Shown here: positions 1-4,713 of the stretch, piece by piece
Layout: each line of letters opens with the position of its first letter
Numbering within the stretch: position 1 is the stretch's first letter
Assembly: GCA_036821485.1 (NCBI GenBank)
Contig: DAISJM010000104.1
Coordinates: 1 to 5,247 of the forward strand
DNA: 5,247 bases
DNA from: DAISJM01 sp036821485
Lineage (GTDB): Bacteria > Verrucomicrobiota > Kiritimatiellia > CAIQIC01 > JAGNIJ01
Direction of reading: 5' to 3'
Made by a program: the position numbers and the translations under genes
Notes under the pieces: generated by a model
What the model saw: the letters and a program-made list of their open reading frames with translations, nothing else
Databases searched by the model: none
Told to the model about the DNA's origin: nothing

Positions 1-591
1 TGGAGCATCCCCTCCCGCGTCGAGCACCTGCGGTTCCAGTCCAAGGCAAAGCTGATCCTCGTGGTCGAAACCGCGTCGCTCTTTCAGCGTCTCGTGCATC
101 ACCGCTACTACGAGACCGCCCACTGCATCCTGATCTCGATGAGCGGTGTGCCGACGCGTGCCTGCCGGCGCTTCATCCGGCGGTTGGCCGACGACCAGCG
201 CATCCCCGTGCTGGCCTTCACCGACGGCGATCCGTACGGCTACTGCAACATCTACCGCACGCTGAAAGTCGGCTCCGGTCAGGCCGCACACATCAACCGA
301 TTCTTCTGCGTACCCCAGGCGCACTACCTCGGCGTCACGCCGTGGGATATCAAGGATTACAAGCTGCAGGACGCCACTCACCCGCTGGAGGAAGCTGACA
401 TCAAGCGGGCGAAGGATGCGCTGAAGAACGATCCGTTCATCCGGCATCACAAGGAATGGCAGGCAGCGCTGGAGCACATGCTGCAGCTAGGCGTCCGCGT
501 GGAACAGCAGGCCTTCGCAAAGCACGGCCTGAACTTCGTTTTGGAACACTACCTGCCGGAGAAACTGAAGAAAGCGAAGTTTCTCCCCTGA
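1..591 (+). CDS. top6A: DNA topoisomerase VI subunit A, C-terminal (Toprim) part, 5' truncated by the window
   Basis: The frame is open from base 1 and gives 196 visible residues ending in a TGA stop. Topoisomerase VI is a type IIB enzyme (A2B2). Subunit A, the Spo11 relative, cuts both DNA strands, and subunit B is the GHKL ATPase. The visible part is the Toprim domain. Its metal-binding acidic residues are Glu23 in VVET and Asp75/Asp77 in TDGDPYG. The 52-residue spacing between the Glu and the first Asp equals that recalled for the Methanocaldococcus jannaschii protein (E197, D249). Other family features are the basic TRACRRFIRR helix, IKRAKDAL, the VEQQAF segment and a C-terminal LPEKL...FLP. 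By that comparison about 170 residues are missing, including the winged-helix (5Y-CAP) domain with the catalytic Tyr. The subunit B gene is not in the window and would be expected upstream. A Spo11-like or plasmid variant is less likely because the match runs to the very C-terminus. Confidence 0.93.
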   Translation, partial: WSIPSRVEHLRFQSKAKLILVVETASLFQRLVHHRYYETAHCILISMSGVPTRACRRFIRRLADDQRIPVLAFTDGDPYGYCNIYRTLKVGSGQAAHINRFFCVPQAHYLGVTPWDIKDYKLQDATHPLEEADIKRAKDALKNDPFIRHHKEWQAALEHMLQLGVRVEQQAFAKHGLNFVLEHYLPEKLKKAKFLP

Positions 592-617
592 AAGCCAAGC
601 GCAGTTTCGAAGGCCGA

Positions 618-671
618 GGTAGGGCTGGCTCTCCGAGCCGGCCGTTGCGCGCTCGGCGAGCGCGCCCTACC
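618..671. repeat. Compound palindromic repeat, copy 1 (outer TAGGGC/GCCCTA arms with two inner hairpins)
   Basis: A perfect 8-bp outer inverted repeat, GGTAGGGC (618-625) and GCCCTACC (664-671), encloses two hairpins. The first pairs 624-631 with 635-642 around a TCC loop, with one G-T pair. The second is a perfect 8-bp stem, 647-654 with 658-665, around GGC. The element fills the gap between two convergent genes, and its last base is the first base of the lpxC stop codon. It could help terminate transcription from both sides, but no T-tract follows, so intrinsic termination is not supported. The same layout recurs at 1773-1830, which points to a dispersed repeat family. Confidence 0.8.
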
Positions 672-1699
672 TATTCCACTCTCTTCAACAGCTTCTTCTT
701 GTACAACTGCCTGATCATCTCCACATCGAGGCCGTGGCCGGCTTTGTAGGAAATGACGTGGCCGGCAAATTGCCCTTCCTCGATCAGCGCAATGGCCGCC
801 AGCAAATCCAGCGTGGCGCGATGCCATGCAGCCTCAAGCGACTTCCCTTCGTGTATGAGCCGCGGCTCATTGACGTAACCCTTGCGGCTTGCGATGAGGA
901 TGTTCTCGCGAGAATACCCCAGGTTTCGCGTGTCGGCGAAGATCTGCCCGATCGTGCTCACATACAGCATCTTGGCATAGGACGTATTCGTCCGCGCTTC
1001 CGCGCCCATCCTGAAATTGCGCGCATTGATCGGCACACGAATGCGCTGCTGACCGATCGCTGTCGTGAAATCCACGGCACAATCCAGCGTCAACTCCGGC
1101 CGCGCCGGATCACAAGGCTGAATGATCAGAAACGATCCGCTTGGCGACACGACACTGACAGTCTCGCGAACCGTGAAGTACTTTGCCGGGGCATCCACTT
1201 CTTTGACGCCGGCCTCATCGAAGGCCTCGACCAAATCCATGCTGCCCCGATTGAACAGCGGCGGATCGCCCGCATCGATCTTGATCAGCACGTTGTCGAT
1301 CGCCATGCCGGCCTTGAGCGCGATGATATGTTCCACCATGCGGACGTAGTTATGTGGTGGCCCGGCTCGCAACACGATGTTGCTGACCACATCACCCGTC
1401 GTCCACACGTTGCGTGGCGAGACAGCGAACGGAAGAACGTCCTGCATGTCCGTGCGTTCAAACCACCAGCCTTCCATGTCGGTCGGCTCAATCGTGACGG
1501 TGCGGATGCTCTTATGAAAGAAGGTGCCCGGCCCCTTCACGGTCACCGGCTTCGCAACCGTCCTCTGCTTTCGGGCCACTGGCAGTGATTCGCCATCCGA
1601 CAGATCCCAGTCAAGCGGCTGGCGCTGCCATAGCTCATACGAGCGCCGGAGTACATCCGCACTGCCCTGCAACAGGATTCCGAAAGGGTTGTCAGCCAT
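671..1699 (-). CDS. lpxC: Divergent LpxC-type UDP-3-O-acyl-N-acetylglucosamine deacetylase
   Basis: LpxC is the cytosolic zinc hydrolase that removes the N-acetyl group from UDP-3-O-acyl-GlcNAc, the committed step of lipid A synthesis. The protein is 342 residues from the chosen start, against about 305 for most LpxC. The LpxC-like body starts near residue 44 with KQRTVAKPVTVKGPG, so there is an N-terminal extension of about 40 residues. MVEH (Glu123, His124) matches the catalytic Glu and first zinc His. GMAIDNVLIKID, DAPAKYF and the final SYKAGHGL (His322) also match. Two sites differ. The usual GLHTG near the N-terminus reads GPGTFFHKS, and the second zinc motif, normally HxxxD preceded by R, reads H293-R-A-T-L-D298, so the His sits one residue early. 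Start: ATG at 1699 has GGAG six bases upstream, whereas ATG at 1705 abuts GGAG directly. The family call is firm. Catalytic competence, and whether this is the main LpxC or a paralogue, is open. Confidence 0.85.
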   Translation of the reverse strand: MADNPFGILLQGSADVLRRSYELWQRQPLDWDLSDGESLPVARKQRTVAKPVTVKGPGTFFHKSIRTVTIEPTDMEGWWFERTDMQDVLPFAVSPRNVWTTGDVVSNIVLRAGPPHNYVRMVEHIIALKAGMAIDNVLIKIDAGDPPLFNRGSMDLVEAFDEAGVKEVDAPAKYFTVRETVSVVSPSGSFLIIQPCDPARPELTLDCAVDFTTAIGQQRIRVPINARNFRMGAEARTNTSYAKMLYVSTIGQIFADTRNLGYSRENILIASRKGYVNEPRLIHEGKSLEAAWHRATLDLLAAIALIEEGQFAGHVISYKAGHGLDVEMIRQLYKKKLLKRVE

Positions 1700-1705
1700 A
1701 TCCAT

Positions 1706-1709
1706 CTCC
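1706..1709 (-). promoter_or_regulatory. Ribosome binding site (GGAG) deciding the lpxC start
   Basis: On the minus strand GGAG is followed directly by ATG (1705) and then, after six bases of spacing, by a second in-frame ATG (1699). Only the second has workable Shine-Dalgarno spacing, so the protein probably begins MADNPFG. Confidence 0.6.
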
Positions 1710-1741
1710 GCTCTTTGCGCGCACTCTAGCCCGCTTGTTGC

Positions 1742-1761
1742 ACGAGCGTCAACACGCTCGT
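1742..1761. repeat. Perfect 8-bp hairpin in the lpxC leader region
   Basis: ACGAGCGT (1742-1749) and ACGCTCGT (1754-1761) pair perfectly around a CAAC loop. On the minus strand this lies about 30 bases upstream of the lpxC ribosome binding site. Part of its right arm (1752-1758, ACACGCT) can also pair with AGCGTGT at 1769-1775, which would exclude the first stem. No T-run follows on either strand, so it is not a standard terminator. Confidence 0.55.
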
Positions 1762-1772
1762 ATCACAAAGCG

Positions 1773-1830
1773 TGTAGGGCCTTCGCTCGTCGGAGGCCTG
1801 CACCGGCACGCCGCAAGCGGCGGCCCTACA
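1773..1830. repeat. Compound palindromic repeat, copy 2 (outer TAGGGC/GCCCTA arms with two inner hairpins)
   Basis: A perfect 9-bp outer inverted repeat, TGTAGGGCC (1773-1781) and GGCCCTACA (1822-1830), encloses two hairpins. One pairs 1778-1785 with 1791-1798 (one G-T pair, loop CTCGT). The other pairs CGCCGC (1809-1814) with GCGGCG (1817-1822). The architecture matches the element at 618-671 although the inner sequences differ. It lies between two genes read in the same direction, downstream of the stop at 1885 and upstream of lpxC. Confidence 0.8.
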
Positions 1831-1884
1831 AAGCCCGGAGAGGGAACAACTGAGATTGACAAGGCATGACGCCAGTGCGGGCCG

Positions 1885-2355
1885 TCAGATCATCGCGGCG
1901 CTCTGAATGGTGTCGCGAGCGCCAGCATCCTTGCGCCCATTGCGGTAGTCCTGCATGACCTTCGCCTTGCAGTCCGGACAGACGCCATGCGACATGGTGG
2001 CATAGGTGCGCTCATTGAAGAAGGTCTCCACCGTGTCCCACGTCTTTGCCTCGGTCTGAACCCGGCGGCAATACGAACAAAGCGTGATAGCACCGCGGAA
2101 CGCGCACTTCCGGGGCAGGCACAGCGGGATCAAGGCCACCACGCCGATCAGCAGGACACCGAGGCTGAGCGATCCGGCGCGCGACCAGCTGACGGGGGTT
2201 TGAGGAAGGCCAAACAGCAGGGCGGGAAAATCCACGGCTTCGTTGATCCAAATGCCAGCCAGCAGCGCCAGGAAGCAGATCACCTGCCACTTGAAAAAGC
2301 GCGTCAGCGGACAGATCACCCGCTCGCCCGCATCCTGTTGTATCTGCACCTGCAT
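1885..2355 (-). CDS. Small two-pass membrane protein with a four-cysteine CxxC...CxxC domain, function unknown
   Basis: The protein has 156 residues. Hydrophobic segments at about residues 23-41 and 62-80 suggest a hairpin in the inner membrane with both ends in the cytosol, and the second is followed by a basic PRK. Residues 89-136 form a compact domain with C93-x2-C96 and C126-x2-C129, joined by TWDTVETFFNERTYATMSHGVCPDC. This resembles the short C-terminal module (LPICASCKKIRDD...W..VE.Y....SHGICPDC) often found after PAS or receiver domains in bacterial signalling proteins. The four Cys could bind a metal such as zinc. No kinase, PAS or receiver domain is present, so a signalling role is only inferred. 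The start is ATG at 2355 with a weak AGGT shortly upstream. The gene is co-directional with lpxC, but 179 bases containing a repeat lie between them, so a shared operon is doubtful. Confidence 0.8.
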   Translation of the reverse strand: MQVQIQQDAGERVICPLTRFFKWQVICFLALLAGIWINEAVDFPALLFGLPQTPVSWSRAGSLSLGVLLIGVVALIPLCLPRKCAFRGAITLCSYCRRVQTEAKTWDTVETFFNERTYATMSHGVCPDCKAKVMQDYRNGRKDAGARDTIQSAAMI

Positions 2356-2424
2356 GCTACCTATGAATAAACGCCGTGCAGGTCAAAAAGTTAAGATGGG
2401 CCCGTTCCCGCGGACAGCCAAAGA

Positions 2425-2502
2425 GCCCCGAAACATCGCTGCCACAATAACGGATTGATTTGCGCCCTCCGTTACAACATCATGGCCTTCCTGTTTCGGG
2501 GC
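2425..2502. repeat. 11-bp perfect inverted repeat spanning 56 bases in the intergenic region
   Basis: GCCCCGAAACA (2425-2435) and TGTTTCGGGGC (2492-2502) are perfect reverse complements. The 56 bases between them show no gene or further strong pairing. The right arm overlaps the 14-bp match to the tRNA-Pro 5' end. It could be a transcript structure ahead of the tRNA or the edge of an old element. Otherwise, apart from the repeats listed, I see nothing convincing in 2356-2599. Confidence 0.45.
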
Positions 2503-2509
2503 GTAGCTC
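2496..2509 (+). repeat. 14-bp copy of the tRNA-Pro 5' end
   Basis: TCGGGGCGTAGCTC at 2496-2509 is identical to 2599-2612, which covers the base before the tRNA, the 5' acceptor strand and the first D-stem strand. The match ends at the D-loop. The core CGTAGCTC appears again at 2519-2526 inside the next palindrome, so the resemblance may come from the repeat family rather than from a broken tRNA gene. Confidence 0.45.
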
Positions 2510-2513
2510 CTTG

Positions 2514-2543
2514 TCCTCCGTAGCTCGCAAGAGCGTAGGAGGA
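2514..2543. repeat. Imperfect palindrome TCCTCC...GGAGGA
   Basis: TCCTCC (2514-2519) pairs with GGAGGA (2538-2543), followed by a three-base internal mismatch. GCTC (2523-2526) then pairs with GAGC (2531-2534) around a GCAA loop. It is about 55 bases upstream of tRNA-Pro. It is probably another member of the genome's dispersed palindromes, differing in sequence from the TAGGGC type. Confidence 0.6.
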
Positions 2544-2599
2544 AGCCTGGCGCTGCGACGGTGCCGGGATGTCGGTAGCCAAGGAAAACATTTTTGAGT

Positions 2600-2676
2600 C
2601 GGGGCGTAGCTCAGCCTGGTAGAGCGTCAGCTTTGGGAGCTGAAAGTCGTGGGTTCAAATCCCACTGCCCCGACCA
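2600..2676 (+). tRNA. tRNA-Pro (anticodon UGG)
   Basis: A full cloverleaf is visible. The acceptor strand 2600-2606 pairs with 2666-2672 (last pair G-T). The D stem is 2609-2612 with 2622-2625. The anticodon stem TCAGC (2627-2631) pairs with GCTGA (2639-2643), and the loop TTTGGGA has anticodon TGG at 2634-2636. The T stem GTGGG/CCCAC encloses TTCAAAT. The discriminator is A2673 and CCA is encoded at 2674-2676. UGG reads CCA and CCG by wobble, and other Pro codons if modified. No clear promoter is visible upstream. Confidence 0.97.
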
Positions 2677-2750
2677 GCCTTCGCTCGCAGCGCAGCGGAG
2701 AGCGAAGGCTGTCGCGACGTAGTCCCGCTGAGGGACGAAGGCGGACCGCC
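2675..2750. repeat. Palindromic repeat fused to the tRNA-Pro 3' end
   Basis: A perfect 12-bp inverted repeat, CAGCCTTCGCTC (2675-2686) and GAGCGAAGGCTG (2700-2711), encloses a 13-base loop. It is followed by GTCCC (2722-2726) pairing with GGGAC (2732-2736), then GGCGG-A-CCGCC (2740-2750). The CGAAGG core occurs at 2703-2708 and again at 2736-2741. The first arm uses the CA of the tRNA's CCA end. I recall similar GCCTTCGCTC/GAGCGAAGGC elements as frequent repeats in verrucomicrobial genomes, but this was not checked. The first hairpin could mark the 3' end of the tRNA transcript. Confidence 0.75.
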
Positions 2751-2760
2751 CTGATTGCTG

Positions 2761-2774
2761 CGAGCTTCGGCTCG
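2761..2774. repeat. UUCG-loop hairpin just before the GIY-YIG gene
   Basis: CGAGC (2761-2765) and GCTCG (2770-2774) pair perfectly around a TTCG loop, a very stable tetraloop in RNA. It ends seven bases before the ATG at 2782, where a ribosome binding site would normally lie, so it may limit translation of the next gene. Confidence 0.5.
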
Positions 2775-2781
2775 GCACGCC

Positions 2782-3036
2782 ATGATGAAAACCAAGTTTT
2801 ACTACACATACATCATTCAGACCGAGTCATCGCCCCCGCACTTCTACGCGGGCTTCACAGAGAATCTGAAGCAACGACTCATCCACCATAATAACGGCGG
2901 CGACCCCCACACCTCCAAGTTCCGGCCTTGGCGTATAAAGACCGCCATGGCTTTCACGGATCGAAATCAAGCCTTGCGTTTCGAGCGCTATCTGAAGACC
3001 GCGTCTGGAAGAGCTTTTGCGATAAAGAGACTCTGA
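2782..3036 (+). CDS. Small GIY-YIG nuclease-family protein
   Basis: The 84-residue protein consists of a single GIY-YIG domain, as in the YhbQ/UvrC-N-like group of small stand-alone nucleases. The GIY position is carried by YYTYIIQ (residues 7-13) and YIG by YAG (22-24). The helix Arg is R32 in LKQRLIHHN, and the metal-binding Glu is E68 in RFERYLK. RPW (48-50) before the third strand is typical. Family members cut branched or other DNA substrates, though many small ones have no known role. ATG at 2782 or 2785 is preferred, because the longer TTG start at 2755 would translate the repeat region and the tetraloop hairpin. No good Shine-Dalgarno is visible. The gene follows a tRNA and a palindromic repeat, and converges on acr3 with 22 bases between stops. 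It may be linked to repeat or tRNA-adjacent DNA rather than to the arsenic genes. Confidence 0.85.
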   Translation: MMKTKFYYTYIIQTESSPPHFYAGFTENLKQRLIHHNNGGDPHTSKFRPWRIKTAMAFTDRNQALRFERYLKTASGRAFAIKRL

Positions 3037-3058
3037 CCGTCTTGCCCGCGGCGTCCGC

Positions 3059-4237
3059 TCAGGCTCTCTCTTCGGCATGGTCAAACCAGTGCTGCGTCCG
3101 CAGGCAGATGCGTACCAGCCAGAGCATCACCGGCACTTCGATCAGCACTCCCACCACCGTCGCCAGCGCCGCACCGGATGACAGGCCGAACAACATCGTC
3201 GCGGTCGCAATCGCCACCTCAAAGTGATTCGATGCGCCGATCATCGCTGCCGGGGCGGCATCAATGTAAGGCAGTTTCAGAAGCCTCGCCCACCAATAAC
3301 CCAGCCAGAAGATCAGCATGGTTTGAAGAAACAACGGAATGGCAATCCAAAGGATCGTCAGGGGGTTCGAAAGGATCACATCGCCCTTGAAGCTGAACAG
3401 CAACAGCAACGTCGTCAGCAGCGCAATGATGGTGATGGGAGTCAGCACGTGCAGGAACTTCTCCTTGAACCAGAGTTCCCCCTTCGCCCGGATGATCCAC
3501 TTGCGGGAGAAATATCCGGCCACCAGGGGAAGCGCCACGTAGATGCCGATGGAAAGCAGCAGCGCCTGCCACGGCACGGGCAGTCGACCGACGCCGAGCA
3601 AGAACCCTCCCAGCACACCGTAGAGCAGAAGCATCGTGAGGGAGTTAATCGCCACCATAACGAGCGTCAATCCGTCATTGCCACGCGCGAGATAGCCCCA
3701 GACCAACACCATCGCTGTACAAGGCGCAATACCCAACAGGATGCAGCCTGCGAGATAGCTCCGCCACAGCGGAACCTGCAGCATCTTGATGCCTTCGACC
3801 AGCACCACGACCCCGGCGCCATGCTGCGCACCAACGGGCAGATCAAGGCCGAACGGCATCTTGACCAGATCGACGGCATCCGCCCCGATGAATCCGCGAA
3901 ACAGAACACCCAGAAACAATACCGCGATCCCATACATCGTGAACGGCTTGATCGCCCAGTTCACGAACAACGTCAGCCATACCGGCTTGCCACTTCTGCC
4001 CGCCTTGATGACTGACGCAAAGTCGATCTTAACCATGATCGGGTACATCATGAAAAAGAGACAGATCGCGATTGGAATGGAAACGACGGGCGCACCATTC
4101 ACAAAGATCGACAGGCCGTCCAGCGTTCCAGCCAACCCCGGAGCCAGTTTGCCCAGCAGGATGCCGCCCACGATGCAAAGCCCGACCCAGACCGTCAGGT
4201 AACGCTCGAAGACGTTGGTCAGTTTCCGTTCGCTCAT
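3059..4237 (-). CDS. acr3: Arsenite efflux transporter Acr3
   Basis: The 392-residue inner-membrane protein of the ACR3 (bile/arsenite/riboflavin transporter) family exports arsenite using the proton gradient. About ten hydrophobic segments are visible. Key family residues are present: Cys173 in GIAPCTAMVLVWGYL (fourth segment) and Glu367 in GVLIEVPVMLW (ninth), equivalent to the Cys and Glu shown to matter in Corynebacterium glutamicum Acr3. Other signatures are FFMMYPIMVKID, NWAIKPF and GASNHFEVAIA. Residues about 116-157, between the third and fourth segments, form a loop roughly 40 residues longer than the common form; this accounts for the extra length over the usual 350 or so. The start ATG overlaps the arsC stop as ATGA, with GGAGG ten bases upstream inside arsC, so translation is likely coupled. 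ArsB is excluded because it is a different family. Confidence 0.95.
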   Translation of the reverse strand: MSERKLTNVFERYLTVWVGLCIVGGILLGKLAPGLAGTLDGLSIFVNGAPVVSIPIAICLFFMMYPIMVKIDFASVIKAGRSGKPVWLTLFVNWAIKPFTMYGIAVLFLGVLFRGFIGADAVDLVKMPFGLDLPVGAQHGAGVVVLVEGIKMLQVPLWRSYLAGCILLGIAPCTAMVLVWGYLARGNDGLTLVMVAINSLTMLLLYGVLGGFLLGVGRLPVPWQALLLSIGIYVALPLVAGYFSRKWIIRAKGELWFKEKFLHVLTPITIIALLTTLLLLFSFKGDVILSNPLTILWIAIPLFLQTMLIFWLGYWWARLLKLPYIDAAPAAMIGASNHFEVAIATATMLFGLSSGAALATVVGVLIEVPVMLWLVRICLRTQHWFDHAEERA

Positions 4238-4677
4238 GACTTCAGAACCTCCGGCAACTTCTCCACAAACGCGCGAATCTCGTCACGTACCCGGTGGTAG
4301 TGATTCAGCGCTTCCTCTTCCGACTTCGCCGTCTTTGCTAGCCGGGGCGGATCATCAAATCCGACGTGCACGACCCGGGTCCTGCCGGGGAACCATGGGC
4401 AGGATTCGTGTGCGTGGTCGCAGACTGTAATCACGTAATCGAACGAGATGTTCTTCAGCTCTTCCACATGCTTCGAGCGGTGCCGGGAAATATCCACCCC
4501 AGCCTCCGCCATGACTTTGACCGCCAGCGGATTGAGTCCGTGCGTCTCGATGCCGGCTGAATACGCTTCAATCACATCGCTCTTCAGTGCCCTCGCCCAC
4601 CCCTCTGCCATCTGGCTCCGACATGAATTGCCCGTGCAAAGGAACAGGATGGTTAGTCTCTTCTGATTCTCCGGCAT
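4234..4677 (-). CDS. arsC: Arsenate reductase ArsC, thioredoxin-coupled (LMW-phosphatase fold)
   Basis: ArsC reduces arsenate to arsenite in the cytosol so that Acr3 can export it. The protein is 147 residues from the chosen start. The P-loop C14-T-G-N-S-C-R20 is the CX5R nucleophile site. C86 and C93 (VCDHAHESC) form the redox relay that is resolved by thioredoxin, and Asp109 in FDDPP is the general acid. All four positions are exactly four higher than Cys10, Cys82, Cys89 and Asp105 of Staphylococcus aureus pI258 ArsC. This marks the thioredoxin-linked class, not the glutaredoxin class. ATG at 4677 is preferred over ATG at 4698 because GGAGG stands eight bases before it and the longer form adds a non-homologous MNVEEGR. 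It lies 36 bases after the ccdA-like gene and overlaps acr3 by four bases, in one operon. Confidence 0.95.
   Translation of the reverse strand: MPENQKRLTILFLCTGNSCRSQMAEGWARALKSDVIEAYSAGIETHGLNPLAVKVMAEAGVDISRHRSKHVEELKNISFDYVITVCDHAHESCPWFPGRTRVVHVGFDDPPRLAKTAKSEEEALNHYHRVRDEIRAFVEKLPEVLKS
4248..4252 (-). promoter_or_regulatory. Ribosome binding site for acr3 (GGAGG) inside arsC
   Basis: GGAGG on the minus strand lies ten bases before the acr3 ATG at 4237, within the last codons of arsC. It supports the acr3 start and re-initiation at the ATGA overlap. Confidence 0.6.
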
Positions 4678-4685
4678 TCGCCCTT

Positions 4686-4690
4686 CCTCC
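4686..4690 (-). promoter_or_regulatory. Ribosome binding site for arsC (GGAGG)
   Basis: GGAGG on the minus strand lies eight bases before ATG 4677 and downstream of ATG 4698, so it selects the shorter arsC product, which also fits the family's N-terminus. Confidence 0.65.
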
Positions 4691-4713
4691 ACATTCATCC
4701 GCGCGTGCAGCGT

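Noticed and set aside
734..1588. Plus-strand 284-residue open frame
   Set aside because: It is antisense to lpxC, has no family resemblance and a composition rich in Arg and His typical of a shadow frame in GC-rich DNA.
2358..2386. Possible promoter for the small membrane protein gene (TTGACC at 2381-2386, minus strand)
   Set aside because: The -10 at proper spacing would be TAGGTA, a poor match that overlaps the ribosome binding region and would leave almost no leader.
618..2750. CRISPR array or tandem repeat
   Set aside because: The repeated units are unevenly spaced, differ in sequence, and have no regular repeat-spacer pattern.
2755..2781. Longer TTG start for the GIY-YIG gene
   Set aside because: The added residues (LRASARHA) come from the tetraloop hairpin region and have no counterpart in the family.
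2627..2809. Minus-strand 60-residue open frame containing VGFEPTTFSSQS
   Set aside because: It is the antisense of tRNA-Pro plus the adjacent repeat. This peptide is a familiar false protein produced by translating tRNA genes backwards.
3037..3058. Bidirectional terminator between the GIY-YIG gene and acr3
   Set aside because: The 22-base gap has only a short CCGCGG palindrome and no T-tract.
3224..4015. Plus-strand 263-residue open frame
   Set aside because: It is antisense to acr3 and rich in Gln, His and Arg. The acr3 frame explains the region fully.
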